From Bordetella genomosp. 1 (GTDB lineage Bacteria > Pseudomonadota > Gammaproteobacteria > Burkholderiales > Burkholderiaceae_B): DNA of 64,000 nt. Location: NCBI RefSeq assembly GCF_002261335.1, contig NZ_NEVL01000003.1, positions 1,054,001 to 1,118,000 of the forward strand, in the 5' to 3' direction. A program made the position numbers and the translations under genes. Under the pieces are notes generated by a model that worked only from the letters and a program-made list of their open reading frames with translations, was not told where the DNA came from and did not search any database. This document shows, piece by piece, positions 55,723 to 64,000 of this stretch (positions are counted from its first letter, which is position 1; each line of letters opens with the position of its first letter).

Positions 55723-57063
55723 TCAGCGTTCGTCGTCGCTACGCGCCGGCGGGTAGGCCCCGCTCACCCGGCCCAGGAAATCCAGCACCGCCAGATAGGA
55801 ACCCTCGTTGCCCGCCGCGTTGGCGGGCGGCGTGCCGCCGGCGTCGAGCAGCAGGCCCGACATCGCGTGCGGCTTGCTGATGAGCGTGCCCGGCAGATAG
55901 GGGTAATGCACGTGGTGCCCCGCCCCCATGCAGACATGATGGAAGGTCGGCAGGCCATGCGCCTGGCGCTGCCGCATCACGATCTCGGAATAGGCGGTGC
56001 TGGGCCAGAAGCCGTCATCCGACGCGCTCACCAGCATCACGGGCCCGGCAAAGCGCTCCACCGGAATGCGGGCGCGCTCGAAGGCATCGGGGTCACGCGA
56101 CGCGCTGAGAAAGGCGTGGGTCTGGCGATACGGCGGCTCGGTGGCATAGGCCGCGTTCCAGTCTGCGTGCGCGTTGTTCTGCCAGAGGTGCGGCAGCGGC
56201 TCGCCGCGCAGGGTCCAGACCTGGGCGTCGCGGCCGGTGTCGGGCGCGCCCGCGCTCACCACGCCGTGCATCACCGGCGAGGGCACGTAGGCCACGACCG
56301 CGCTGACCAGGTCCGGATAGGTGGCGGCCACCAGCAGGGAGGTCTCGCCGCCGCGGCTGATGCCCGACAGCGCCACGAAGCCGTCGCGCGGCCGCAGTTC
56401 GGCGCGGGCCCAGCGCAGTGCGCGCTCGAAGTACTCGAGCGGCATGTCATTGAGGTACTTGGGCCGGCCCACGTAATTGAAGATGGCGAGCGCCAGGCAT
56501 TGATAGCCGCGTGCGGCGAACAAGGCCGCGCGCGGCGCATTCACGCCGCCCGACGAGCCGTTCATGTAGATCACGAGCGGATGCGGACCGGGCCCCGCCG
56601 GCGTGTAGAGCTCGCCCGATATCGTCATGCCGTCGATGTTTTCGCGCACGGCGCGGTGGGTCACGTCTTCGGCCAGGAACTCCTGGATCAGCTGCGCGCG
56701 CGCCGTGCGGGTGCCGTCGCCGGCCTCGATATCGATCACCAGCGGCGCGGTGCGATCCGGCGGAAACACCACGCGGGCCATGTCCGTGCACTCCATCGAC
56801 CAGACCAGGCCCATGGCCGAGGGCTCGGCGTAGCTGCCCGACACGGGGCAGTCGCGCGCCAGGTCGATGCCGCCGTCGTGGCCTGCCATGAACACGGCCT
56901 GCGAGCGCCAGGGCGCGCCGCACATCTGCATCGACGCGGTCACGGTGATGAAGGCATAGGCGGGGAAGCCGTCGATGCGGATCGTGCGCGCCACGTCGAT
57001 CAGCGCCACCTCGGGCGTCACGGTGATGGCGGGGGCCTGGGCGGAACGCGGGGCGGAACTCAT
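55723..57063 (-). CDS. BAAT-type acyl-CoA thioester hydrolase-like protein (paralogue)
   Basis: A 446-residue protein with the same two-domain plan as the one at 52155: N-terminal BAAT beta domain (VARTIRIDGFPAYAFI) and a hydrolase domain with nucleophile Ser in SGISRGGETSLL and His in GAGHHVHYPY. The gene follows the Bug receptor gene by 10 bp, so the two form an operon. Substrate unknown. Confidence 0.89.
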   Translation of the reverse strand: MSSAPRSAQAPAITVTPEVALIDVARTIRIDGFPAYAFITVTASMQMCGAPWRSQAVFMAGHDGGIDLARDCPVSGSYAEPSAMGLVWSMECTDMARVVFPPDRTAPLVIDIEAGDGTRTARAQLIQEFLAEDVTHRAVRENIDGMTISGELYTPAGPGPHPLVIYMNGSSGGVNAPRAALFAARGYQCLALAIFNYVGRPKYLNDMPLEYFERALRWARAELRPRDGFVALSGISRGGETSLLVAATYPDLVSAVVAYVPSPVMHGVVSAGAPDTGRDAQVWTLRGEPLPHLWQNNAHADWNAAYATEPPYRQTHAFLSASRDPDAFERARIPVERFAGPVMLVSASDDGFWPSTAYSEIVMRQRQAHGLPTFHHVCMGAGHHVHYPYLPGTLISKPHAMSGLLLDAGGTPPANAAGNEGSYLAVLDFLGRVSGAYPPARSDDER

Positions 57064-57073
57064 GGCGGCTACC

Positions 57074-58060
57074 TCAGCTCTTCAGGTCGGTCTTGGGCAC
57101 ATTGTTGGCCTGGATCACACTGGCCCACAACTTCGATTCATCTGCGATCACCCGGTCGAGATCGGCCGACGAGGTGAATTCCACTGTCACGCCCTGCTCG
57201 GCGAACTGCTTGATCAGGCCGGGATCGTTGGCGCCCTGCCGCACCGCATCCTCCAGCACCTTCACGACGGGCGCCGGCATGGCGGCCGGCCCGGAAATCA
57301 TCATGCGCGTGTAGAGCTCGAAGTCGTCGACTCCGGCCTCCTTCATGGTGGGCACGTCGGGCAGGCTGCTGAGCCGCTTGTCGGCGGTCACGGCCAGCAC
57401 CTTGAGCTTGCCGGTCTTGATGTGGCCCAGCGCCGAGGTCGGGAAGTCGAAGGTGCTCTGCACCGTGCCCGCCATCAGGTCCACCAGCGCGGGCGCGCTG
57501 CCCTTGTACGGCACGTCCTGGAACTGCGTGCCGGTCTTGGACTGGAAGTGCAGCAGGGCCAGGTGATTGATCACGCCACGGCCGGCGTGCGCGCAGGTGA
57601 TCTCGCCGGGCTTCTTTTTGGCCAGGGCAATGAAATCCTGCACCGTGCTCACGCCCAGATCGCCGTGCACGATCAGCAGCATCGGCGACTTGCCCATCGA
57701 GCCGAGCTGTTTGAAATCCGAGATCTGGTACGGCAGGTTGTTGTAGAGCAGCGGGTTGAGGATCATGCCGTTGGTGCCGGCGAAGCCCAGGGTGTAGCCG
57801 TCGGGCTCGGCGCGCGCCACCGCCACGGTGGCGATGATGGCCTGGCCGCCGGGGCGGTTCTCCACCACCACGTTCTGCTTCATCACCTTGCTCATGCGGT
57901 CGGCCAGCGCGCGTGCCGCGATGTCGGTGAGCCCGCCCGGCGCAAATCCCACCAGCAGCCGCACCGGCCGCGATGGAAAATCACTCTGCGCCCACGCGGG
58001 ACGCGCAACCAGCGGCAGCGCGGCCAACGCGCCCAGGGCCTGACGGCGGGTGTATCGCAT
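57074..58060 (-). CDS. Tripartite tricarboxylate transporter substrate-binding protein (Bug family)
   Basis: A 328-residue Bug/TctC receptor. The N-terminus MRYTRRQALGALAALPLVARPAWAQ is a signal peptide with a twin-arginine-like RR. Then SDFPSRPVRLLVGFAPGGLTDIAARA and VENRPGGQAIIAT, the family motifs. The start at 58060 has CGGAGAT eight bases upstream. It is the leading gene ahead of the BAAT-type hydrolase and likely supplies it with a ligand for uptake. Upstream lies the 58.2-58.8 kb repeat cluster. Confidence 0.93.
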   Translation of the reverse strand: MRYTRRQALGALAALPLVARPAWAQSDFPSRPVRLLVGFAPGGLTDIAARALADRMSKVMKQNVVVENRPGGQAIIATVAVARAEPDGYTLGFAGTNGMILNPLLYNNLPYQISDFKQLGSMGKSPMLLIVHGDLGVSTVQDFIALAKKKPGEITCAHAGRGVINHLALLHFQSKTGTQFQDVPYKGSAPALVDLMAGTVQSTFDFPTSALGHIKTGKLKVLAVTADKRLSSLPDVPTMKEAGVDDFELYTRMMISGPAAMPAPVVKVLEDAVRQGANDPGLIKQFAEQGVTVEFTSSADLDRVIADESKLWASVIQANNVPKTDLKS

Positions 58061-58244
58061 ACGAATCTCCGAGCAAAACAAGAGCCGGGCGCCACATCGA
58101 GGGCGTCATCAAACTCGCATTGAAGGGGAAAAGGCGGTACAGGCCGGCCGCGCGCGCGCCACGGGCGGTCACACGTTTGGTATGTTGTATGCAATCCGCC
58201 GCGCAGGCTACTAGGGAGTATCCCGGTGTCTCCCGGCGCCCCAA

Positions 58245-58292
58245 ACAAAGGTGTCAGACTGCATTTAAAACAAAGGTGTCAGACTACATTTT
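58245..58292 (+). repeat. Pair of plus-oriented copies of the GGTGTCAGACTGCAT element
   Basis: Two copies of ACAAAGGTGTCAGACTGCAT plus T run, at 58245 and 58270, only 25 bp apart; the second has A for G (ACTACAT). They face the minus-oriented array that starts 12 bp further on, and the second pairs with its first copy in a 22-bp stem. Confidence 0.95.
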
Positions 58293-58303
58293 TCGCGGCG
58301 CCG

Positions 58304-58454
58304 AAAATTGCAGTCTGACACCTTTGTTCATTTTTCGCGGCGCCTGAAAATGCAGTCTGACACCTTTGTTGTTGGAGCCGCGATCATGGAAATTGCAGTC
58401 TGACACCTTTGTCGTGGGAACCACGATCGTCAAAAATGCAGTCTGACACCTTTT
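58304..58454 (-). repeat. Array of four minus-oriented GGTGTCAGACTGCAT elements
   Basis: Four inverted copies, core at 58310, 58352, 58395 and 58438, spaced 42, 43 and 43 bp. The segments between them are 18-20 bp, mostly GC-rich with CGCGG or CCGCG, and not identical to each other. Confidence 0.95.
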
Positions 58455-58582
58455 CCCGGCGCGGCGGCTGACAAGCAGGACTGGGAGATGCGGAGGCCCA
58501 ACTCGGAAGGCGGACCCGGCAAGTCGTCTCAATGACACCGCCCTCCTCCCCCAGCCATTGGCCCCGCCCCGAGCCCACTCAA
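58455..58582. other. 128-bp unique centre between the two repeat arrays
   Basis: A non-repeated GC-rich stretch between the oppositely oriented arrays. I see no gene, no paired hairpin and no site I can name in it. Confidence 0.5.
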
Positions 58583-58735
58583 ACAAAGGTGTCAGACTAC
58601 ATTTTCTCTAACGCGGCACTGCCAAAACAAAGGTGTCAGACTGCATTTTTTCGCGGCGGACGCTGGCGAACAATGGTGTCAGACTGCATTTTCTCGAACG
58701 CGGCGGCGCCAGACAAAGGTGTCAGACTGCATTTT
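58583..58735 (+). repeat. Array of four plus-oriented GGTGTCAGACTGCAT elements
   Basis: Copies begin at 58583, 58627, 58670 and 58713, spaced 44, 43 and 43 bp. The second to fourth share ACA-A-(A/T)-GGTGTCAGACTGCAT and a T run; the first has ACTACAT. The intervening 19-21 bp contain an A/C-rich then CGCGGC motif, so the full unit is about 43 bp. Confidence 0.95.
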
Positions 58736-58747
58736 CGGCAGCACGGG

Positions 58748-58774
58748 AAAATGCAGTCTGACACCTTTGTTTTT
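58748..58774 (-). repeat. Single minus-oriented copy closing the repeat cluster
   Basis: Copy from 58748 to 58774; with the plus copy at 58713 it forms a perfect stem of about 23 bp with a 12-base loop, followed by TTTTT. It may act as a terminator for the LysR gene that ends at 58807. Confidence 0.9.
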
Positions 58775-58806
58775 GCCAACGCCGCAGGTGCCCGGCAGTA
58801 GTTCAA

Positions 58807-59769
58807 CTACTTGGGCGTGCGCGGACTGGGGCGGCGGGCGGGGGTCGGGCGGGCGCGCAGGTCAGCCATTTCCTCCAGCATCAGCTCGCGCGCGTAGCGC
58901 GCGAACACGGTGACCAGGCGGGACCGCGTGTGCGCCGGCGGGAACAGTAGCGCCACCGTCACGGGCACCGCGGGGGTGAACGGCCGCAGCTCGACCCCGT
59001 GCGTCGCGTACTCCTCGCGCGCGGCCAGCGGATTGATCAGCGACACGCCCAGCCCCGCCCCCACCATCGCACTGATCGACGCCCCGAGTCCGGCCTCCGC
59101 CACCACCTGCCGCTCGACCTTGGCCTGCGTGAACACCCGGTCGATGCGGTCGCGCAGCGGTGTGGAGCTGGTGAACGCAACGAACGGCTCGCCGGCAAAG
59201 TCCGCGGGCTTGATGCGCTCCAGCCGCGCCAGGCGGTGGCCGCGCGGCATGATCGCAACGCAGTTCATCGCCATCACCGGCTCGACCTGGATGCCGGGCG
59301 CATCGCCCGACAGCATCGCCAGCCCCATGTCGCAGAATCCCGAGCTGATCCAGTTGTGCACCGTGCTGGCATTACCGGAATGGATCGACACCATCACGTC
59401 CGGATACTCGGTCTTGAACCGCGCGACGATGCGCGCGAGCAGGCCGCCGGCCAGCCGGGGCATGGCCGCGACGCTCAGCCGGCTGGCGCTGAACGAGCGG
59501 ATGCCGGCCGCCGCGGATTCCAGGCCCGCCAGACCCACGAAGGTCTTTTCCACCTCCTGGTAGAAGCGCGCCCCATCGAGCGTGGGCGTGAGCCGGCTGC
59601 CGTTGCGGTCGAACAGCGCGAACTGCGTGATCGCCTCGAGCTGCGCGATCAGGCGGCTGATGTGCGGCTGCGAGGTGTGCACGCTGCGCGCCGCCGCGGT
59701 CATGGACCCGGTCATCATGACGGCCCGGAAGGCCTCGATGTGGCGCAATCCCATGCGCGAGCTTGCCAT
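58807..59769 (-). CDS. LysR family transcriptional regulator
   Basis: A 320-residue LysR regulator: HTH in residues about 8-65 (LRHIEAFRAVMMTGSMTAAARSVHTSQPHISRLIAQLE) and effector domain. The start at 59769 (MASSRMGLRH) gives a normal N-terminus; Met6 is the alternative. Divergent (176 bp) from the GltI-like receptor gene, hence a likely regulator of that transporter. Its gene ends directly at the repeat cluster. Confidence 0.92.
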   Translation of the reverse strand: MASSRMGLRHIEAFRAVMMTGSMTAAARSVHTSQPHISRLIAQLEAITQFALFDRNGSRLTPTLDGARFYQEVEKTFVGLAGLESAAAGIRSFSASRLSVAAMPRLAGGLLARIVARFKTEYPDVMVSIHSGNASTVHNWISSGFCDMGLAMLSGDAPGIQVEPVMAMNCVAIMPRGHRLARLERIKPADFAGEPFVAFTSSTPLRDRIDRVFTQAKVERQVVAEAGLGASISAMVGAGLGVSLINPLAAREEYATHGVELRPFTPAVPVTVALLFPPAHTRSRLVTVFARYARELMLEEMADLRARPTPARRPSPRTPK

Positions 59770-59945
59770 ATCAAATCCGTATAGAAGAATATCGAATAGG
59801 AATTGGATAAAACCATAACGAAGGTTGATACTTTTTGCCAGTCGCGGGACACACCGCGCAGCGCGGCGTCCGCCGGCCGATCCGGCAGGCGCCGACCGTC
59901 TACATGCAGAAAACGCCGGGCCATCCGGCGCCAAGGGAAAAATCA

Positions 59946-60857
59946 ATGAAAGCCATTGCCGCGCTTCTCGCCGCCGCCAGCCTGGCCGGTGCTGCCTCCG
60001 CCGTTCACGCCGAGGGAAACAGCCGCCTCGACAAGATCCGCGAAACGGGCGTGATCACGCTTGGTCACCCCGAAACCTCGGTGCCCTTCGCCTATCTCGA
60101 CGGCAACCAGAAGCCGATCGGCTACACGGTCGAAATCTGCCAGGAAGTGGCCAAGTACGTGCAGGCGGCGCTCAAGCTGCCCAAGCTCGACGTGCACTAC
60201 AACCCCACGACCTCGGCCACGCGGATCCCGCTGCTGGCCAACGGCACCATCGATCTGGAATGCGGCAACACCACCAACCTGGAAGAACGCCACAAGTTCG
60301 TGTCGTTCGCGCCCACCACCTTCGTGGCCCAGGTGGTGCTGGTCGCGCGCAAGGACGGCGGCGTAAACCCCGATGACCTGGCCTCGTTCCGCGGCAAGTC
60401 GATCGCGGCACAGGCCGGCGGCCAGACCTTCAAGCTCGTGTCGCAGCTCAACGCCCAGCACAAGTACGGCATCACCATGGCACCCGCCAAGGACACCGCC
60501 GAAACGCTGCTGATGGTGGAATCGGGCCGTGCGGCCGGCTCGGCCAACGACGACGGCATCGCCTACGGGTCGGTGGCGGCTTCCAAGAATCCCGAGGCAT
60601 TCGTGATCGGCAAGAAGGGCCTGCAACTGGCCCCCTACGGCATCCTGCAGCCCAAGGACGACCCCGCGTTCAAGAAGGTCGTGGACGATGCGGTCAAGGA
60701 TCTCATCAAAACCGGCGAGGTCAACGCAATTTACGACAAGTACTTCAACACGCCGATCCCGCCCAAGGGCATCAACCTGAAGTACCCGATGAGCGACGCG
60801 CTCAAGCGCGCGCTGGCCAACCCCACCGACTCGGGTGATCCCAAGGTCTACGAGTAA
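59946..60857 (+). CDS. gltI: Amino-acid ABC transporter substrate-binding protein (GltI-like)
   Basis: A 303-residue family-3 receptor. Signal peptide MKAIAALLAAASLAGAASAVHA (1-22). LDKIRETGVITLGHPETSVPFAYLD and QKPIGYTVEICQEVA are the GltI-type motifs; CGNTTNLEERHKFVSFAPTTF follows. Glutamate/aspartate is the likely ligand. AAGGGAAA precedes the ATG. It heads the operon with two permeases and an ATPase. The AT-rich intergenic segment before it holds the shared promoter with the LysR gene. Confidence 0.94.
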   Translation: MKAIAALLAAASLAGAASAVHAEGNSRLDKIRETGVITLGHPETSVPFAYLDGNQKPIGYTVEICQEVAKYVQAALKLPKLDVHYNPTTSATRIPLLANGTIDLECGNTTNLEERHKFVSFAPTTFVAQVVLVARKDGGVNPDDLASFRGKSIAAQAGGQTFKLVSQLNAQHKYGITMAPAKDTAETLLMVESGRAAGSANDDGIAYGSVAASKNPEAFVIGKKGLQLAPYGILQPKDDPAFKKVVDDAVKDLIKTGEVNAIYDKYFNTPIPPKGINLKYPMSDALKRALANPTDSGDPKVYE

Positions 60858-60960
60858 CGCAGGCGGCGGACGCCGCCGCGTCCGCCCGCGTTGCACATGT
60901 CCGCCCGCTCCGGGCGGACCGCCAGGCGTGCCACCGCAGCGCGCCTTTTAGGGCTTCGAC

Positions 60961-61707
60961 ATGAATTACGACTGGAGTTGGAGCATCTTCCTGGAGCTGT
61001 CGCCCGACGGGGTGCACACGTTTCTGGAGACGCTCCTGATCGGCACCGGCTGGACGCTGGCGCTCGCCTTGACCGCCTGGGTCTTCTCGCTGCTGCTGGG
61101 CTCGGTGCTCGGCGTCATGCGCACCACCTCGTCGCGCACGCTCAACCTGCTGGGCGCCTGCTACGTGGAGCTGTTTCGCAACATCCCGCTGCTGGTGCAG
61201 ATGTTCCTCTGGTATTTCGTGCTGCCGGAGCTGCTGCCGCACGCATGGGGCACGGCCATGAAACAGATGCAGCAGCCCTGGGGGCAGTTCGTGCCGGCGG
61301 TGCTGTGCCTGGGTTTCTATGGCTCCGCGCGCGTGGCCGAACAGCTGCGCGCAGGGATCCAGTCGCTGCCGCGTGGACAGTTCCAGGCCGGCACGGCGCT
61401 CGGCCTGACCGAGGCGCAGGTGTATCGCTACATCATCCTGCCCGAAGCGTATCGCATCGTGCTGCCGCCGCTCACCTCGGAATTCATGGGCACGATCAAG
61501 TATTCGTCGGTGGCGCTGACCATCGGCCTGCTCGAACTCACGGGTCAGGCGCGTTCGATGCAGGAATTCAGCTTCCACATCTTCGAGGCCTTCAGCGCCG
61601 CCACGGTGGTGTACCTCATTCTCAATGGCGTGGTGGTGCTGGGCATGCGCATGCTCGAGCGTCGCGTGGCGGTGCCGGGCCTGATCGGCGCGGCCGGCAA
61701 GAAGTAG
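60961..61707 (+). CDS. gltJ: Glutamate/aspartate-type ABC transporter permease (GltJ-like)
   Basis: A 248-residue permease beginning MNYDWSWSIFLELSPDGVHTF, the characteristic GltJ N-terminus with a Trp-rich amphipathic segment. Five helices and the EAA loop GTALGLTEAQVYRYIILPEA. Follows the receptor gene by about 100 bp. Confidence 0.95.
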   Translation: MNYDWSWSIFLELSPDGVHTFLETLLIGTGWTLALALTAWVFSLLLGSVLGVMRTTSSRTLNLLGACYVELFRNIPLLVQMFLWYFVLPELLPHAWGTAMKQMQQPWGQFVPAVLCLGFYGSARVAEQLRAGIQSLPRGQFQAGTALGLTEAQVYRYIILPEAYRIVLPPLTSEFMGTIKYSSVALTIGLLELTGQARSMQEFSFHIFEAFSAATVVYLILNGVVVLGMRMLERRVAVPGLIGAAGKK

Positions 61708-61716
61708 GAGCGCGAC

Positions 61717-62406
61717 GTGGGCAATTTCGATTTCAAGGTCATTCTCGACGCCGCGCCCTATCTGTTCACGCAGGGCATGAGCTTCACGCTCAGCCTGACC
61801 GCCGTGGCCGGCGTGCTGGGCCTGGCGCTGGGCACGCTGCTGGCGATGATGCGGCTGTCGCGCCACAAGTGGCTGTCGGTCCCGGCCGGCATCTACGTGA
61901 ACGTGATGCGCTCGATCCCGCTCCTGCTGGTGATCTTCTGGTTCTATTTCCTGGTGCCGTACATCGCCGCGTGGATCGTGGGTTCGTCGACGCCGCTACG
62001 CGTGGGTGCGCTCAACTCGGCGGTGATCACGTTCACGCTGTTCGAGGCCGCGTACTTTTGCGAGATCATGCGCGCCGGCATCCAGTCGATTCCGCGCGGG
62101 CAGGTGTCGGCCAGCCTGGCGATCGGGCTCACGCCGTGGCAGGGCATGCGCTACATCGTGCTGCCGCAGGCCCTGCGCAACATGGTGCCGGCGCTGCTCA
62201 CGCGGGTCATCATCCTGTTCCAGGACACCTCGCTGGTCTACGTGCTGTCGCTCACCGACTTCCTCGGTGCGGCCTCCAAGATCGGCCAGCGCGACGGCCG
62301 GCTGGTGGAACTCTATCTCTTCGTGGCGGTGGTGTATTTCGTGATCTGCTTCACGGCATCCCGTCTGGTGAAACGGCTGGAAAAGCGCACCCGCGTGCTG
62401 CGCTGA
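61717..62406 (+). CDS. gltK: Glutamate/aspartate-type ABC transporter permease (GltK-like, GTG start)
   Basis: A 229-residue second permease. It starts at GTG (TAGGAGC upstream), giving a [20 protein letters not shown]-terminus typical of GltK. EAA loop: [21 protein letters not shown]. Nine bp after the GltJ-like gene. Confidence 0.94.
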   Translation: MGNFDFKVILDAAPYLFTQGMSFTLSLTAVAGVLGLALGTLLAMMRLSRHKWLSVPAGIYVNVMRSIPLLLVIFWFYFLVPYIAAWIVGSSTPLRVGALNSAVITFTLFEAAYFCEIMRAGIQSIPRGQVSASLAIGLTPWQGMRYIVLPQALRNMVPALLTRVIILFQDTSLVYVLSLTDFLGAASKIGQRDGRLVELYLFVAVVYFVICFTASRLVKRLEKRTRVLR

Positions 62407-62425
62407 ACGCCGACCAGGAATTCTC

Positions 62426-63178
62426 ATGAATCAAACTTCCGCAATGATCGACATCCGCCAGGTCAGCAAGTGGTACGGCGACTTTCACGTGCTCGACGAC
62501 TGCACCACCCAGGTGGCCCGCGGCGAGGTGGTGGTGGTGTGCGGCCCCTCGGGGTCGGGCAAGTCCACCCTGATCAAGACCGTGAATGCGCTCGAGCCCT
62601 TCCAGAAAGGCGACATCGTGGTGAACGGCACCTCGCTGGCCGACCCGCGCACCAATCTGCCCAAGCTGCGCGCCGAGGCTGGCATGGTGTTCCAGCATTT
62701 CGAGCTGTTCCCGCACCTCACCGTGACCGACAACCTGTGCCTGGGCCAGATGAAGGTGCTCAAGCGCGGCCGTGACGAGGCGCGCCAGCGCGCCCTCGCC
62801 CTGCTCGACCGCGTCGGCCTGGCGGCCCACACCAACAAGCATCCGGGCGAGCTGTCGGGCGGCCAGCAGCAGCGCGTGGCGATCGCCCGGGCGCTGTCAA
62901 TGGATCCGGTCGTGATGCTGTTTGACGAACCGACGTCCGCGCTCGATCCCGAGATGGTCAACGAGGTGCTCGACGTGATGACCGACCTCGCAGCCGAAGG
63001 CATGACGATGATGGTGGTGACCCACGAAATGGGCTTTGCCCGGCGCGTGGCGAATCGCGTCATCTTCATGGATGGCGGCCGCATCGTCGAAGACTGCCCG
63101 AAAGACGCCTTTTTTGGCGACGTCGAGGCGCGCGCGCCCCGCACCCGCCAGTTCCTCTCCAAGATCCTGCAGCACTGA
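62426..63178 (+). CDS. gltL: Glutamate/aspartate-type ABC transporter ATPase (GltL-like)
   Basis: A 250-residue ATPase: Walker A GPSGSGKS, signature LSGGQQQR, Walker B VVMLFDEP, and H-loop [16 protein letters not shown]. It completes the GltIJKL-type importer. A threonine aldolase-like gene follows within 5 bp. Confidence 0.96.
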   Translation: MNQTSAMIDIRQVSKWYGDFHVLDDCTTQVARGEVVVVCGPSGSGKSTLIKTVNALEPFQKGDIVVNGTSLADPRTNLPKLRAEAGMVFQHFELFPHLTVTDNLCLGQMKVLKRGRDEARQRALALLDRVGLAAHTNKHPGELSGGQQQRVAIARALSMDPVVMLFDEPTSALDPEMVNEVLDVMTDLAAEGMTMMVVTHEMGFARRVANRVIFMDGGRIVEDCPKDAFFGDVEARAPRTRQFLSKILQH

Positions 63179-63183
63179 ACACC

Positions 63184-64000
63184 ATGTCGTCTCCCTCCGA
63201 ACTGCCGCGCCACCCCGTCGACCTGCGCAGCGACACCGTCACCCGGCCGACGCCGGCCATGTACGAACGCATGATGCATGCGCCCATCGGCGACGACGGC
63301 CTGGACGGCGACCCGAGCGTGCACGCGCTCGAGGCCGAGGTTGCGACGCGGCTGGGCAAGGACGCCGGGTTGTTCGTGCCGAGCTGCACCATGGCCAACC
63401 TGCTCGCCGTGCTGGCCCAGACGCAGCGCAACGAACAGGTGGTGCTGGAAGGCACCGCGCACATGTACACCTCGGAGCGCGGCGCCGCCACGTTCACCAA
63501 CCTCTTCTACCTGGGGGTGACGGGGGTCGACGGCGCCATGGACCTGGACCGGCTCGCGGACGCGCTGCAGGCGGGCGGCCACAAGCTGAAGACCTCCCTG
63601 GTCGCGATGGAGACGACCCACAACAATGCCGGCGGCACGGTGCTGCCGCTCGCGCACATGGCGGCGGTGCATGCGCTGGCGCGGGACCGCGGCGCGGCGG
63701 TCCACCTGGATGGCGCGAGGCTCTTCAACGCGGCGGTCGCGCTCGGCGTGGCGCCAGCCGAGATCACGCAGCACACCGATACGGTGTCGCTGTGTCTGTC
63801 CAAGGGCCTGAGCGCGCCGGTCGGCGCGGTGCTGGCCGGACCGCGGAAGCAGATCGACGTCGCGCGCACCCTGCGTCGCATGCTGGGCGGCACGCAACGC
63901 CAGTCCGGCATCATGGCCGCCGCGGCACTCGAAGGCGTGCAACACATGGGCGCACGCCTCGCCGAGGACCACACTCGCGCGCGCCGCCTGAGCGACGGCA
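63184..64000 (+). CDS. L-threonine aldolase-like PLP enzyme (cut by window end)
   Basis: The first 272 residues of a fold-type I PLP enzyme of the threonine aldolase/GntG group, cleaving beta-hydroxy amino acids such as threonine to glycine and aldehyde. VDLRSDTVTRPTPAMYERM and GDDGLDGDPSVHALE match the family. GAAVHLDGARLFNAAVALG holds the conserved Asp, and Lys207 in LSKGLSAPVGAVLAG is the PLP-binding Lys. No stop is reached. It is co-directed with the GltL-like gene 5 bp upstream and may be part of that operon, linking amino-acid uptake to catabolism. Confidence 0.94.
   Translation, partial: MSSPSELPRHPVDLRSDTVTRPTPAMYERMMHAPIGDDGLDGDPSVHALEAEVATRLGKDAGLFVPSCTMANLLAVLAQTQRNEQVVLEGTAHMYTSERGAATFTNLFYLGVTGVDGAMDLDRLADALQAGGHKLKTSLVAMETTHNNAGGTVLPLAHMAAVHALARDRGAAVHLDGARLFNAAVALGVAPAEITQHTDTVSLCLSKGLSAPVGAVLAGPRKQIDVARTLRRMLGGTQRQSGIMAAAALEGVQHMGARLAEDHTRARRLSDG

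Noticed and set aside
58245..58774. CRISPR array
   Set aside because: Repeat (about 23 bp) and period (43 bp) are CRISPR-like, but copies occur in both orientations, the intervening segments share sequence, and there are no cas genes.

Overview
The window is GC-rich (about two thirds G+C by eye) bacterial chromosome with tightly packed operons. Its content points to a betaproteobacterium of the order Burkholderiales, most like the Alcaligenaceae (Bordetella, Achromobacter, Pigmentiphaga type). The evidence is two tripartite-tricarboxylate (Bug/TctC) solute receptors, many LysR regulators, a TRAP transporter, a pgaABCD (bpsABCD) exopolysaccharide operon, a NorR/sigma-54 arrangement upstream of quinol-type norB, and adjacent guaB and guaA. 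No rRNA, tRNA, integrase or intact insertion sequence was seen.

Layout. 0-2.3 kb: a small operon of two short-chain dehydrogenases and a DUF1097 membrane protein. 2.3-9.3 kb (minus strand): pgaA-pgaB-pgaC-pgaD for poly-beta-1,6-N-acetylglucosamine export, preceded in the operon by a long leader and followed by an unknown gene. 9.7-14.2 kb: an accessory patch with a pentapeptide-like protein and partner, an HNH endonuclease of lower GC, an Imm11/DUF1629-type protein and its overlapping partner. 14.4-19.2 kb: SDR, NADP-dinucleotide reductase-like protein and isochorismatase-family hydrolase, with two LysR regulators. 19.4-22.1 kb: norB behind three GGT-N7-ACC NorR boxes and a -24/-12 promoter. 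22.8-25.8 kb: a HisJQMP-type basic amino-acid ABC transporter. 25.9-26.6 kb: a copper-type MerR/CueR operator, a broken heavy-metal-associated domain and a DUF305 protein. 26.6-30.7 kb: an AT-richer accessory segment at the 3' end of guaA. It carries a MazG-like nucleotide pyrophosphohydrolase and an 800-residue protein that joins a PD-(D/E)XK nuclease, a Schlafen-group-3/DUF2075 helicase and a LexA-like S24 domain. This pair is the best candidate for an undescribed defence or stress system.

30.7-33.8 kb: guaA and guaB, with a strong intrinsic terminator between them. 34.0-34.7 kb: a DUF2239 gene with a near-consensus promoter surrounded by TCCGGGTA boxes. 34.7-40.9 kb: TRAP transporter dctPQM with an amidase, an RraA-like aldolase and a LysR regulator. 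41-44 kb: a Bug receptor, then a metallo-beta-lactamase-fold lipoprotein and a TetR regulator that share the same palindromic operator. 44.1-54.6 kb: one long plus-strand operon of LysR, flavin monooxygenase-like protein, Dpp-type ABC transporter, BAAT-type acyl hydrolase and two AhpD/CMD-fold proteins, which looks like uptake plus catabolism of an unidentified compound. 54.8-58.1 kb: a methyltransferase, a second BAAT-type hydrolase and a second Bug receptor. 58.2-58.8 kb: eleven copies of a roughly 22-bp element in two opposed arrays with a 42-44 bp period. 58.8-64 kb: a LysR gene divergent from a GltIJKL-type acidic amino-acid ABC transporter, then an L-threonine aldolase-like gene cut by the window end.

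Functions are assigned by reading motifs and family resemblance; no database search or structure prediction was run.
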